Assembly: GCF_002099425.1 (NCBI RefSeq)
Contig: NW_018343955.1
Span: 8,641,001-8,705,000, forward strand
Direction: 5' to 3'
Length of the DNA: 64,000 nt
DNA from: Phascolarctos cinereus
Lineage: Eukaryota > Chordata > Mammalia > Diprotodontia > Phascolarctidae
Within the stretch, counting starts at the first letter, position 1. Each line of letters opens with the position of its first letter. Under the pieces are notes generated by a model, which did not search any database, was not told the DNA's origin, and worked only from the letters and a program-made list of their open reading frames with translations. A program made the position numbers and the translations under genes. Shown here one piece after another: positions 1 through 10,429 of this stretch.

Positions 1-1690
1 CTTTGTGATCTTGGTATAAATCCTACTTGGTCATAGTGCATTATTCTTGTGATAAGTTACTGTAATCTATTTGCTAATATTTTATTTAAAATTTTTGCAT
101 CTATATTCATTAGGGCAATTGGTCTATAATTTTCTTTCTCTGTTTTAACTCTTCTGGGTTTAGATATCAGTACATATTTGTATCATAAAAAGAATTTAGT
201 AAGACTCATTCTTTGTCTATTTTCCCAAATTCTTTAAATGTTTGATAAAATTTGCTTGTAAATCCATCTGGCCCTGGAGATTTTTTCCTAGGGAGTTCAT
301 CAATGGCTTGTTCAATTTCTTTTTCTGATATGGGGTTATTTAAGTATTTTACTTCCTCTTCCATTAATCTGAGCAGTTTATATTTTTGTAAATATTCATC
401 CATTTCACTAAGGTTGTCAAATTTATTGGCATAGAATTGGGCAAAATAGTTCCTAATTATTGTTTTAATTTCCTCTTCATTGGTGGTGGATTTACCCTTT
501 TCATTTTTGATACTGGTGATTTGGTTTTCTTCTTTCTTTTTTAAAATTAAATTAACCAAAGGTTTATCTATTTTATTGGTTTTTTTTAAATAAAACCAGC
601 TCTTAGTTGTATTTATTAGTTCAATAGTTTTCTTAATTTCAGTTTTATTAATCTCTCCTTTGGTTTTCAGTACTTTTAATTTGGTATTTAATTGAGAATT
701 TTTAATTTGTTCTTTTTCTAGTTTTGTTTTAGTTGCATGCCCAACTCATTGATCTCCTCTTTCCCCATTTTATTCATGTAAGCATTTACAGATATAAAAA
801 TTCTCCTAAGAACTGCTTTAGCTGAATCCCATAAGTTTCAGTATATTGTCTCATTATTGTCATTTTCTTGAAGTTATTGATTGTTTCTATAATGTTTGAC
901 TCAATTATTCTTTAGGATTAGATTATTTAGTTTCCAATTAATATTTAGTCTATCTTTCCATGGCCCCTTATTATATATAATTTTTATTGCATCATGATCT
1001 GAAAAAGATGTGTTTAATATTTCTGCCTTTCTGCATGGGTTTGTGAGGTTCTTATGCACTAGTACATGGTCAATTTTTGTGTATGTGCCACGTATCGCTG
1101 AGAAAAAAGTATATTCCTTTCTATCCCCATTAAATTTTCTCCAGAGGTCTACCACATCTCTCTTTTCTAAATTTCTATTTACCTCCTTACTTTCTTTCTT
1201 GCTTATTTTGTGGTTAGATTTATCTAGTTTAGAGAGCGGGAGGTTGAGGGCCCCCACTAGTATGGTTTTGCTGTCTAATTCTTCCTATAACTCCCTGAAC
1301 TTCTCCTCTAAGAAGCTGGATATTAAACCATTTGGTGCATATATGTTTAGTAAAGATATTACTTCATTGTCTATGGTGCCTTTTAGTAGGATGTAGTTTC
1401 CTTCCTTATCTCTTTTAATAAGGTCTGTTTTTGCTTTTGCTTTGTCTGAGATCAGGATTGCTGTCCCAGCTTTTTTTTAAAAAAATTTCAGCTGAAGCAT
1501 AATATATTCTGTTCTAGTCTTTTACCTTTACCCTATGTGTGTCCCTCTGTTTCAAATGTGTTTCCTGTAAACAACATATTGTAGGATTATGTTTTTTAAT
1601 CCATTCTGCTATCTACTTCTGTTTTATGGGAGAGTTCATCCCATTCACATTTGCAGTTATGACTACTATTTGTGTCTTTCTCCCCATCCT
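1..1690 (-). pseudogene. L1 ORF2, N-terminal endonuclease and start of RT, broken
   Basis: Two open stretches show ORF2 protein. 1257-901 encodes the end of the apurinic-type endonuclease, with FFSAIRGTYTKIDHVL and the SDHDAI catalytic-site motif. 559-206 encodes the entry to reverse transcriptase, with a [13 protein letters not shown] stretch and [18 protein letters not shown], the usual block just before the RT palm. Between them and upstream of 1257 the frame is lost by stops and shifts. The N-terminal block resembling VNGMNSPIK lies near 1655-1630, which places the ORF2 start near 1690. In a live L1 this protein nicks DNA and copies the L1 RNA; here it cannot be made. The rest of RT and the C-terminal region lie left of the window. 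Confidence 0.9.
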
Positions 1691-2320
1691 ATTCCCCCGC
1701 CACTCTTTATACTTTTCTTTCTCCTTTCTCCCTTTCCCTCCTCACTAGTGTTTTGCTTTTGACCACTGCCTCCCTCAGTCCCCCCCTCCCTTGTATTAGC
1801 CCCCTCCCTTTTCTTCCCCTTTACCCTTACTACTTTTTCCCTCCCTTCTATGCCCCTTCCCTTTTCTTTCTCCTTTTGCCTCCTATTGCCTATAGGGAAA
1901 GTTAGATTTCTATACCTAACTGATTATGTTATTCCCTCCTCGAGCCAAATCTGATGAGAATAAGGTTCAAACAATGCTTCTCTCTCTCCCTTTTTTCCCT
2001 GTACTGTAATAGGTTATTGTGCCTTTTCCTGTGATATAATTTACCCTTTTCTGCCTCCTCCTTTCCTTTTCTCCCAGTACAATCCCTTAATTTAGATCCA
2101 ATTAATCCACTTGCTTGGATCTATTTAACTTACTTGATTAGAATTTTTTTTATCTTATATTAAAGTCATCTTATATCCACCCCCTTTATGTATATCTCTT
2201 TATCATGGTATAATAACAATACAGTTCTCAAGAATTACAAGTGTCATCTTCCCCTTGTAGGGATGTAAACAGTTTGCCCTTATTAATAACATGTTGTTTC
2301 TTTCTGTCTTGTTTACCTTT
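1690..2320 (-). other. L1 inter-ORF spacer, long and purine-rich on the L1 sense strand
   Basis: Between the end of ORF1 (2321) and the inferred start of ORF2 (about 1690) lie roughly 630 bases with no reading frame resembling L1 protein. On the plus strand 1675-1880 is almost pure pyrimidine, with runs of CCCTCCC and CTTTTC. Human and mouse L1 have spacers of only tens of bases. I see no duplicated target or foreign repeat here, so it looks like part of this L1 lineage and not an insertion, but that is inference. Confidence 0.6.
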
Positions 2321-2999
2321 TTATTTCTCTCTTGAGTCTTGAATTTGAAGATCAAATTTTCTGTTGAGCTCTGGTCTTTTTATCAGGAAGGGTTGGAAGT
2401 CTCCTATTTCATTGAATATCCATCTCCTCCCCTGAAAGATCATGCTCATTTTCACTGGGTAGTTGATCCTTGGTTGTAATCCAAGTTCCTTTGCCTTTTG
2501 GAATATCATATTCCATGCCCTATGGTCTTTTAATATAGAAGCTGCAAGGTCCTGTGTAATCCTGACTGTGGTTCCATGATATTTAAATTGTTTCTTTCTG
2601 GTGGCTTGCAGTATTTTCTCTTTGACCTGGTAATTTTGGAATTTCGTTACTATATTCCTTGGCATTTTCAATTTGGAATCTCTTTCAGGAGGTGATTAGT
2701 GGATTCTTTCTATGGCTATTTTACCCTCTTCTTCTAGGACTTCAGGGCAGTTTTCCTTGATAATTTTCTGAAAGATGCTGTTCAGGCTCTTTTTTTCATC
2801 GTGGTTTTCAGGTAGACCAATAATTTTTAAATTGTCTCTCCTGCTTCTATTTTCCAGGTCAGTTGTTTTTATCAATGAGGTATTTTACAGTTTCATCTAT
2901 TTTTTCATTCTTTTGTTTCTGTTTGACTGATTCTCACTCCCTCATAGAGTCATTAGCTTCTACTTGCCCAATTCTGATTTTTAACAAATTGCTTTCTTA

Positions 3000-3891
3000 G
3001 GAGAATCTATGCTGTTCCAGTGCTTGATGCAATCAGTGAAATGTCATTGGCTAATAACAGAAGCATCTGGAGGCACATCCCCCAGGCATGACTTCTCAAA
3101 CTAACCTCTGAACTGTATCTTCTCCATAACATCAGCGAATTTCATCATCATTTGCTAGAAATGAGAGCTGGAGGGGAATGAGCTTCCAATTACAGGGTAT
3201 CAACAGTGATGAATAGCCAGAGGAACTAAGTTCACTTTAATTCTAAAGAACTTGGAGATTTGGTAAGTATCTACCCTTTAAAAAAATAATAATACTGATG
3301 CTATTCATTGTCAGAGGCCTGTAGAATAAGACTGTTTTTTGTTACCTCTGAAACAAAGAGGTAGTACAGGTAATATGTCTCCCATTTTATGGATGAGGAA
3401 ATAGAATCTTTGGAAGGTAAAGGGATTTATCCAAGGTTACAGAGCTAGAATACAAACCCAGGTCCCCTGACTCCAAGTTTATTTCTCTTCTATTGTGTCA
3501 TAGCAACCGAAGAAAAAACTGAATTAGTAAATATAACTATAATTAATAGGGTCATTCTTCTTATTAGTCCACAAAGAATAAAATCTGAAAGCTTTTTAGA
3601 ACTATATTGACTTTAGCTCCTTTGGCTATACATCCCTTCTGATATATAGGAAAAATCTGAGTTTTGTCCAATTCCCATTTTATGGCAAAGGAATGGAATT
3701 GAGTACAAAAATATTTCCAATAATGTTTTCACTTCCTTTTATTGTAATTGGTAAATTATCTCTTGTAATCTCCTGTGTTTGAAGTGGATAATATAGGCTT
3801 TTAATACCTACTATGGGTATCTAGTGGGAAGTAAAATGTAAAATCAAAATAATAAAATTACCTGTTCCTCAAATCTAAACCCCCCCCAAAA
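3000..3891 (+). mobile_element. Unidentified 0.9-kb insertion in L1 ORF1, flanked by 16-base direct repeats
   Basis: L1 ORF1 sequence stops at 2999 and resumes at 3892. The break is flanked by AACAAATTGCTTTCTT (2983-2998) and AACAAATTGTTTTCTT (3892-3907), 15 of 16 matching. The insert ends in CCCCCCCCAAAAAA against the right repeat, like a short A tail, and the left repeat starts after TTTTT, as L1 endonuclease prefers. The body is neither L1 nor one of the SINEs seen elsewhere. It contains a minus-strand MIR-like piece at about 3385-3500 and no reading frame of note. The best reading is a retrocopy of a non-coding or unspliced cellular RNA moved by L1 machinery. Confidence 0.65.
3385..3500 (-). 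repeat. MIR-type SINE fragment
   Basis: The plus strand reads TTTTATGGATGAGGAAAT, then a ggttacagagctag-like core, then ACCCAGGTCCCCTGACTCC, the standard order of a MIR read backwards. It lies inside the 0.9-kb insertion and is well diverged, so it was part of the inserted sequence before it moved. Confidence 0.65.
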
Positions 3892-3949
3892 AACAAATTG
3901 TTTTCTTCTATTAGATTTTGCACCTTCTTTTCCATTTACTTTTGAAGTT

Positions 3950-4098
3950 TTTTTTTTTTTTTAAAAGGCAATTGGGGTTAAGTGACTTGCCCATGATCAC
4001 ACAGCTAGTGCCAAGTGTTTGGTCTGAGGCTGGATTTGAACTTAGGTTCTCCTGACTTTAGGGCCGGTGCTCTGTCCACTGCAGGACCTAGCTGCCCC
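3950..4098 (-). mobile_element. Short marsupial tRNA-SINE (WSINE-like) in L1 ORF1
   Basis: Poly(T) at 3950-3962 (the A tail read backwards) is followed by GGGGTTAAGTGACTTGCCC, CACACAGCTAGTG, a GAGGCTGGATTTGAACT stretch and the head complement CTAGCTGCCCC. Flanks of the form TTTT(G)AAGTT (about 3940-3949 and 4099-4107) look like a short target-site duplication. The element sits inside L1 ORF1 and is later than the L1. Confidence 0.88.
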
Positions 4099-4454
4099 TT
4101 TTAAGTTCTTCTTTTCAGTGAGCTTTTGTGCCTCCTTTTCCTTTGGCCAATTGTATTTTTTAAGGACTTGTTTTCTACAGTTAATTTTTGTTCTTCCTTT
4201 TCCAAGCTATTGACTCTCTCTTGCATACCTCTCATTTATTTTCCCAATATTTCTTCTACCTGTCTTATTTGACTTTTAAAATTCTTCTTGAGCTCTTTCA
4301 AGGAGGCTTTTTGGGCTTCAGACCAGTTCATATTCCATTTTGAGGTTTTGGATGTGGGTTTGTTGACAATGTTGTCCTCTTCAGAATTTCTGCTTTGATC
4401 TTCACTGTCCTCATAATAAGAATCCATGGTCATTGTATATTCATTTTTGCTCAT

Positions 4455-5220
4455 GGTGTTTGCTTATTTCCTGGCCTTTAAAAAAATTGAGGTCTCTTGC
4501 TGGGGAACAGAGGGCACTGACCCAAGCTTCTTGTCTGTGAGCCTGGGGTCTGGTCACTGGCTTTGTGTGCTAGGCCCTCAGATGCTGGCAGTTGGAGGCT
4601 GTAGAGTTCTGGCAGCTTACCTGGTGTTGGGCTGGAATCAGCAACACTGGAGCTCTAGCAGTAGGAGTGGGAAGTCTGGCCCCTGGAGGATGCCTGCTCA
4701 CTTGGGCCTTTTGCTCCTTTCTCTGGCTCCTTGTAGATGGTTGTTTTGCTGCTGCAAGATGTTCTCTGCCCGGAGCTTTACCTCGTGGAGTTGAGCTTCC
4801 CAGAGTTTTGCTGAGGCACCAGGGGACTTGACTGCCAGAGAACACTGTGGCACAGTAGTGGTTTTCTGAGCTGGTTTCCATTGGTTCCCCTGCCTGTACT
4901 GAGGCAGTCAGGGATCCTGGTGTTGGTACTTGCCTGCTCCACCACCTTAGGGTTCAGGATCTCCCCCTGGTATGCTGAGGTGGGGCTTTCTGCTTGCTAG
5001 TTGGGACCTCTCCTGTTCAGTTCTGCTCCCCCTTCCCCAGAGCAAGAGGGGCCTTTCCCATTAATCCCCCAAGTTTCCTGGGCTACAGGATTGCTGCACC
5101 TTGTCTTTCTGCTAGTTCAGCTATTCCAGGATTTTTCCTAGGGCAATATTTTCTAGGATTTCAGAGGTTAATAAGGAAGAGTGAGAGCAACTTACTTCTT
5201 ACTCTGCCATCTTGGCTCCC
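4455..5220 (-). promoter_or_regulatory. L1 5' UTR and internal promoter region
   Basis: About 770 bases upstream of ORF1 on the L1 sense strand are much richer in G and C than the rest of the window. They contain no long L1-type frame and end at 5220 with GGGAGCCAAGATGGCAG. In human L1 a YY1 site (core CAAGATGGC) near the very 5' end directs accurate transcription start; the same core is visible here at 5217-5206. The mapping to the human function is by family knowledge. Activity today is doubtful because the body is broken. Confidence 0.75.
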
Positions 5221-5239
5221 AGAAGCTGAGCTCTCTGTA

Positions 5240-5845
5240 CTGACTTCTTAATTCTGCTTACTTCACTTTGTATCTGTCCACAGAAATCTTCCTATGCTTT
5301 TTTGAATTTTTTTTTCCTGCTTATCATTTCTGAAAGAGCAGTGGTATTCTATGACATTCATGTACCAAAATTTGTTTAACCATTCTTCAGTCAATAGATA
5401 CATACTTTGCTTCAAGATTTTTTGCTACCATAAAAAACACTGTTCTGAATATTTGTGGTGAATATAAGAACTTTCTTTCTGTCTTTGACTTCCTTGGCAT
5501 GCATACCTAGCTCCTGGATCTCTGGGTCAAAGAGTTTGAAAGTTTTAATAACTTTTTTAAAAAAACCCCCATCATTTCAAATTGCTTTTCAGATTGGTTG
5601 GACCAATTCACAGTCTTTTAACTATGCATTAGGGTACCTAATTGTGACTTTCCACAGCCCCTGCAATATTAACTATTTTCATTTTCATATTTACCAATTT
5701 GTTGGACGTGATTAGACACTCCAGACTTGTTTAAATTTCTATGTTTCTTATTGGTGATTTGGATTAACTTTTCATAAGGTAATTAATAGTTTGCAATTCT
5801 TTTGAGAATCATTAGTTCATATCTTTTGACCACAGAGTGGACTTT
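5240..5845 (-). mobile_element. Old L1 fragment, ORF2 C-terminal region
   Basis: The plus strand carries the reverse complement of the L1 ORF2 tail: TGCTTACTTCACTTTG, a stretch like TGGTATTCTATGACATTCA, TTTGTTTAACCATTC, CTGGATCTCTGGGTCAAAG and TGGTTGGACCAATTCACAG, in the order seen in other L1 copies here (for example 57640-59325). It is more diverged than the L1 at 1-5220 and abuts that element's 5' end. The younger L1 may have inserted into this one, with the missing 3' end then left of the window. Confidence 0.8.
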
Positions 5846-5849
5846 TAAA

Positions 5850-6205
5850 TAAGGATGAAGAAGAATCACTGAAATTGGAATACACTTATAAAATTAAGAA
5901 GCACAGGCCATTAACCTATAATTACCTACTCAGAAAAACTCAGTATGCTTTATGAACATAGGAGATGGATATTTGAGAAATCAATAGACTTTGAAAAATG
6001 AATGGATATATTAACTTCAAGGTAATCTTAGAACAATGACAAGGTAATCTTAGAACAACGAAACTTCCTCGTCAGAAAGATAAGTATTTAAAACAACTAA
6101 GCTAAAACAGTTGCTAACATAATGTGAGAACTTATAAAGCATTGTGTTGAATGGATTACTACAGGTTTCAGAGAAAGTGAATAAGGTCAAGGTAATTCCA
6201 AAGTG
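5850..6205. other. No recognised feature, small tandem repeat inside
   Basis: Nothing coding is visible. A 22-base unit beginning AAGGTAATCTTAGAACAA is repeated head to tail at about 6020-6062. Confidence 0.5.
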
Positions 6206-6210
6206 AAGGC

Positions 6211-6432
6211 CTTGTTGTTTTCAGTTGTGTCTGACTCTTCATGACCTCATTTGGGGTTTTCTTGGCAAAGATATCATGGTGGTTTGCCATTTCCTTCTCC
6301 AGATCATTTTACAGATAAGGAAATTGAGGCAAACAGTGACTTATCCAGGGTCCCATAGCTAGTAGGTGTCTGAAGCCAGATCTGAACTCAGGAAGATTAG
6401 TCAAACAATAGCCATAGAGCCACCTAGCTCCT
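6211..6432 (-). mobile_element. Mar1-like CORE-SINE
   Basis: Reading along the plus strand: TTTTCAGTTGTGTCTGACTC (3' end), TTGGGGTTTTCTTGGCAAAG, GCCATTTCCTTCTCCAG, TTTTACAGATAAGGAAA, CATAGCTAGTAGGTGTC and CCACCTAGCTCC (tRNA-like head). The order matches the long marsupial CORE-SINE usually called Mar1. It is essentially full length. Confidence 0.88.
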
Positions 6433-6434
6433 AA

Positions 6435-7526
6435 AGGGGAAATAAAGTTGAAATAACTTATGTAAAGTGGACTCAGGCTCCACTCTCTCAGGACCAGATT
6501 ACTATATCACCCCCTCAAAGTACCCTCCAAGGGGTTACGACAAGTCTCTTTTCTCTATCTATAGATATCTATGCTATCAGCTCATCCCACTATGACATGT
6601 GTTTCCCCTTTTTTTCAGGAGGCTAGTAATTAGTACCTCAGTTCCATTTGACCACTTAATGTTGGGTGGCTTTTACAAAGGGATATTTACTTCAAAGACA
6701 TAGCAAGAAAAAACAACAACATACAAACATTTTCCTGAACAACAAAAAGGGGCACTGTCTCCCCTATATCACCTCTGCCTCTAGGGGTGGAGGAGATACA
6801 ACTTAGCTCATAGCATTCTTAGATAGCACTGGACAAGTTCATGTGTAAAGAAAGCATCAGTTTGTGTTTCTATTGGGCTGCAGTTCCCAAGGTCACTCTA
6901 ATTGCTTGCTGTATGCCCCTTAAGGCCTCAATGCTGGCTTGCTTATAACACCTCTCCTGGATTCCTAGACTCTTGTATTCCTGCGGCTTGAACTCCTGGC
7001 CCTTGAAACTCCCTATGTTGGAGACTTCATTTCCTATGCATTTAATGGAAAAGAATGAATGAAAAGGCCAAGAACCCAATCACAGAATATCCATGCACGT
7101 TCATCTCTTACACGTCATTATGATTATTTCAGAAGTAGCTCCCTACAAACCTCCATGTGGAGAGAAGCATTGAGTATTGTGGACATGTGTCAGACAATGG
7201 CACTAGTGATATCAAACAAAGATGAATTAGATGGATATTCAGAGAAAGAAAACAGAGAGCAAATTTTAGCCTGAGGGCACCTTAGAGCACTAGGTCCACA
7301 TTGCACACCTGTGGAACTCAAAACCTCGCCTGGAGGAAGGTGGGCTGATTTAATACAGGCTCTGTTGCTTGGAGATGGAGGGCTTCTACCATATGTACCA
7401 GCAAGGCCATAGATGACTTGCTGTCATTGTACTTAGAGCTGGAGAGCTCGTTTGGCTTTGCTCACATACTCCCCCTGGTGGTTAGAACTTCTTTTCCACC
7501 ACAGCATTCATGTAATTTTTTTTTTT
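6435..7526. other. Unique-looking sequence, no gene recognised
   Basis: About 1.1 kb without a convincing frame, SINE or LINE match. Short frames at 6870-7079 and 7059-7274 have no recognisable domain. 7265-7510 has a somewhat different, LTR-like or old-repeat texture but no paired ends that I can find. Confidence 0.4.
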
Positions 7527-7722
7527 AAGCTTGCATCTGGGACCATTAATAGTCATCTTGACCTTTGTCTTGAAACTGGACTTTGATGACTCTGGAGGAG
7601 AAAGTGAGGCTGAAGACTGTTCGTAGTCTGCCCCATTCAAATGCAATTCATGTGCAAGTCAAGACATCACCCTTGTGATGTTATTGGTCCTCTTTGAAAA
7701 CAAAGGACGAGCAACAACAATT
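7527..7722 (+). mobile_element. RTE-tailed SINE
   Basis: GCATCTGGGACCATTAATAG, then TGATGACTCTGGAGGAGA, CAAGTCAAGACATCACCC, TTGGTCCTCTTTGAAAAC and the tail AGCAACAACAA. The same 3' end recurs at 27053-27478, 41530-42020 and, reversed, 32212-32383. The short AAC-rich tail in place of a long poly(A) is typical of RTE-mobilised elements. Confidence 0.75.
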
Positions 7723-7739
7723 TTAAAACTTCGCATGCT

Positions 7740-7900
7740 TGGGGCAGTTAGGTGGCACAGTGGATAGAGCACTGGCCCCGGAATCAGGAGAACCTGGTTA
7801 AATGCGGCCTCAGACACACAATACTCCCTAGCCGTGTGATCCTGGGCAAGTCACTTAACTCCAATTACCTCACCAAAAAATAAAACAAACAAACAAAAAA
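7740..7900 (+). mobile_element. Short tRNA-SINE (WSINE-like) with target-site duplication
   Basis: Head GGGGCAGTTAGGTGGCACAG, core TGATCCTGGGCAAGTCAC, then TTACCTCACC and an A-rich tail with AAAC repeats. It is flanked by AACTTCGCATGCT (7727-7739) and AACTTCACATGCT (7901-7913), 12 of 13 matching. It is a complete copy inserted just downstream of the RTE-tailed SINE. Confidence 0.93.
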
Positions 7901-8164
7901 AACTTCACATGCTAGATAACAGAGGTGGATACCTTCCTACCCTACCTAGGTTGTCCATCCAGGCTATTTTACCATCTGTCTGTCATCAAGCATGTATCCT
8001 AAACTTTTTACCCCAACTTTCCATTTCTTGCTCTAGGAACATTAAACAAATAATACCAGTACTTCTAGAAAGGTTATGTCAATTGGCTGCGTTATCCATC
8101 AACTCACCATCCTCGTTACTCCACATTCCCAAACTCCTTTCCCTGGCTACCACTTCCCAATGTG

Positions 8165-8285
8165 TGTTATCTTCTGTTAGTAGAATGTGAGTTTCTTGAG
8201 AGCAGAGACTGTCCCTTTTCTGTTTTTGTATCCCTAGTCCTTAACACATTGTCTGGCATGTAGTAAGTACTTAGTACATTATTTT
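8165..8285 (+). mobile_element. L2 LINE 3' end
   Basis: GTGAGTTTCTTGAGAGCAGA, then a TTTTTGTATCCCTAGT stretch, then CTGGCATGTAGTAAGTACTT. This is the L2 3' terminal region. L2 coding sequence may extend weakly upstream to about 7920. Confidence 0.75.
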
Positions 8286-8294
8286 TCATTCAAT

Positions 8295-9050
8295 TATCCA
8301 AAACAGAGATTCTAAACAATATATTTGTAGACCATGATTGGTAATAAAATGATGCAGTGAATAAAAGATAAAGAAATTTTAAAAATGACTAAACAATGAT
8401 TGCGTGAAAGAAAAGATTATAAAAAATAATTACAGAATACATTAAAGACAATGATGACACATATCCTATATATAAAAATCTGTGGGATGATACCAAAACT
8501 GTATCCACAGGCAAATCCACAACCTTGAATGTTTACGTCAATAAAGGAAAGAGAAAATTAATGAAATGACTATTTACAGAAGGAGCAAACAACCATCAGA
8601 AAGCAGAAGATAAGAAATAATGAAGACCAGAGGAGAGATCAACAAAGTTGAAAATAAGAAAACAATTGAAAAGATAAATGTAAGAGTTATTTTTCTGAAA
8701 AGATTAAAAATTGATAAACAATTAACAAGTCTAATTAAAAGAAATTATAGCAAATCCAACTTAGAAGAGAAATGAAAAAAGAGAACAATGAGAAGAAAAC
8801 AAAAATATTAGAAATCACTGTACAAAGTTCGTGCCAATAATTTTGTGAACCTAAGAGAAATGGATGGTTTCCATACATTAGTATAAAATAACAAAATGAA
8901 TAAAGCAATAAGTGGACAACTTAAATAGACCAGTTACAGAAAGAGAAATCAGATAATTTTTATCTTTTCAATTGTTTCTCATTTTCAACTTGATTAATCT
9001 CTTATTTCTTATTTTCTTTTTGATGGCTTGGTGTTTTGCTCCTTTTCTAG
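8295..9050 (+). mobile_element. Old L1 ORF2 fragment with a fold-back right end
   Basis: 8300-8955 is A-rich on the plus strand and matches the L1 ORF2 linker between endonuclease and RT, with stretches translating like INKVENKKTIEKIN and FVNLREMDGF (compare the minus-strand L1 at 1-560). From about 8965 to 9045 the strand flips: the reverse complement repeats 8577-8680 with moderate divergence. It is either an inversion within one insertion or two opposed fragments. Confidence 0.7.
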
Positions 9051-10230
9051 GTACAGACATTTTGTGAATTTTCTCTTTCTTTAAACACTAGGCCTAAGAG
9101 GATCCACAACCAAATCATATTAAACTGTTTAAATAACAAGAAGTTTCTATTATCATATACATGCTTGCAGAACATAAAGCTGGATGGTAGGCTACCGTTC
9201 TTGTTGTAAGGGGTTAATGTTAAGGGTAGGAGAGGTGTCAGGCTCTCTTTCTCATTCCTCAACATTTAGTAAGTAATGCTCTGTAAGTGAATAGTGTGAG
9301 GTAAACATTACTGCAGTCCCTCCCTCCCCTACTAAATCATGAAAGTCCATTGTACAACTCACATGTTTTCCTGTGAGATTTGTTAAAAAGATACAAAGTA
9401 TTGTAGAGATGAATTATAGCCAGCTGAATCTCAGAGGGATAGTGAGTACTCGGAGTGCTTGGAAGATTGCTCTTGGCCCTCTCACTTATTTCCAGATGAA
9501 GAGCCCACTCCTCTGGAACTGTACACTTCCTTCTGTACCAGCCTTTTCCATGTTGATACCAGCACTCATACCTGTATGAGAGATGTAGAATATCTTCAGC
9601 AACAATGCAAGATGAGGCAAGATAACTCTACTACATAAATATTATGAACACTATCACCTTTTTAATCAAGGCCCCTCAGTCTTCAAAGGATTTTAAAGAT
9701 TTATAAGTTCTGATTGGCCAGTTGGCATGCACCTGAGCTTTCAAGCAGCCCTTTCTGAGTGCTAATTGAACAAAGCCCATGAGCTTGGCATCTGGACAGT
9801 CCTCTCTCTACTCATGATTTTTCTGACCTTTGCAGACATAGATGCCTGTTGTCTGGGGAGAAAACAATGATAGATTGATTCTCACAATGAACTTAAGGAT
9901 GATGTACTGTTAGTGGCCTGGAGAGGTTACTGTTATTGTGGAATTCTGATCCTGAAAATGACCTAGATGGAAACTACTGTTATCTTAGAGAAGTAGGAAT
10001 GGGAGGAAGAGCAAGTCTTTTTGTTTTGTTAGGAGTTAAAAGAAGAAAAATTTTTAAAAAATGCTTTGCAATTTTGACATGTAAATATTCAAGACAAGCA
10101 TCAATGACAAAGAAAGTTATGAACTCTTAATAAGTGAGCAAAAAGCATTATAATACCTCACCATAATGGAAAAGTTTCTTCTACCTGAGAAAGGAATAGG
10201 GATAAGGACTAGGTTTGTCATTTTCTTGGT
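9050..10230. other. Unique-looking sequence, no gene recognised
   Basis: No LINE, SINE or convincing frame. Short frames at 9047-9265, 9373-9579 and 9936-10130 show no domain and no codon pattern that I trust. Confidence 0.4.
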
Positions 10231-10234
10231 ATAA

Positions 10235-10420
10235 GGAATTCCAGGTGAGGAAAGTACTTCTACTAATGCAGATTGACATCTTTGTAATTTATAGTCTTGG
10301 GTAATTGTCTAGACCCCTGAGACGTTAATTGACTTGCCTCGAGTCAGATATAGTACTTGAGCTCAGTTCTTCCTGCCTTTGAATCTAGATCTCTATCCAT
10401 TACATCAGCTACTTCTAACT
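10235..10420 (-). repeat. MIR-type CORE-SINE, subtype with a distinctive 3' region
   Basis: The plus strand reads CTTCTACTAATGCAGATTG, TTTATAGTCTTGGGTAATTG, GACTTGCCTCGAGTC and GAATCTAGATCTCTATCC. The same order occurs at 28260-28450 and, forward, at 61090-61230, so this is a MIR relative with its own 3' end. Confidence 0.6.
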
Positions 10421-10429
10421 TAATGAAAG

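Larger units (their letters stand above)
2321..4454 (-). pseudogene. L1 ORF1 (RNA-binding chaperone), interrupted by two insertions
   Basis: The N-terminal part (4454-4236) begins MSKNEYTMTMD and continues into an acidic, then lysine-rich, helix-forming segment ending SQIRQVEEILGK, as expected for the start of the coiled coil. The C-terminal part (2671-2321) holds PRNIVTKFQNYQVKEKILQA, then ITQDLAASILKDHRAWN and LQPRINYPVKMSM, the conserved C-terminal domain. With the two insertions removed the ORF spans about 1.06 kb, near 350 codons, a normal length for ORF1p. In a live L1 this protein trimerises and coats the L1 RNA. Besides the insertions, the middle has frame breaks, so it is a pseudogene. 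Confidence 0.9.
1..5220 (-). mobile_element. L1 LINE, 5' two thirds, runs off the left edge
   Basis: Read on the minus strand this is a LINE-1 in normal order: 5' UTR (about 5220-4455), ORF1 (4454-2321, interrupted), a long spacer (about 2320-1690) and the first third of ORF2 (about 1690-1). The 5' end is marked by GGGAGCCAAGATGGC at 5220-5206, the kind of start seen in full-length mammalian L1. The 3' part lies outside the window, so its poly(A) tail and target duplication cannot be seen. It carries two later insertions, a 0.9-kb block at 3000-3891 and a SINE at 3950-4098. Both ORFs are broken by stops and frame changes, so it is a dead copy. The homology is clear; the subfamily is not assigned. 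Confidence 0.93.

Noticed and set aside
4570-4881. Overlapping frames of 79-122 codons on both strands at 4426-4881
   Set aside because: They lie in the GC-richer L1 5' UTR, conflict with each other and have no L1 or host protein similarity that I can see.
4994-5251. 85-codon plus frame across the L1 5' end
   Set aside because: It is antisense to the L1 5' UTR and has no domain. L1 antisense ORFs are known in primates, but nothing here resembles one.
7740-7810. tRNA-like A and B box sequence at SINE heads
   Set aside because: The tRNA-derived heads are diverged, lack a foldable acceptor stem and are followed by SINE bodies, so none is called as a tRNA gene.
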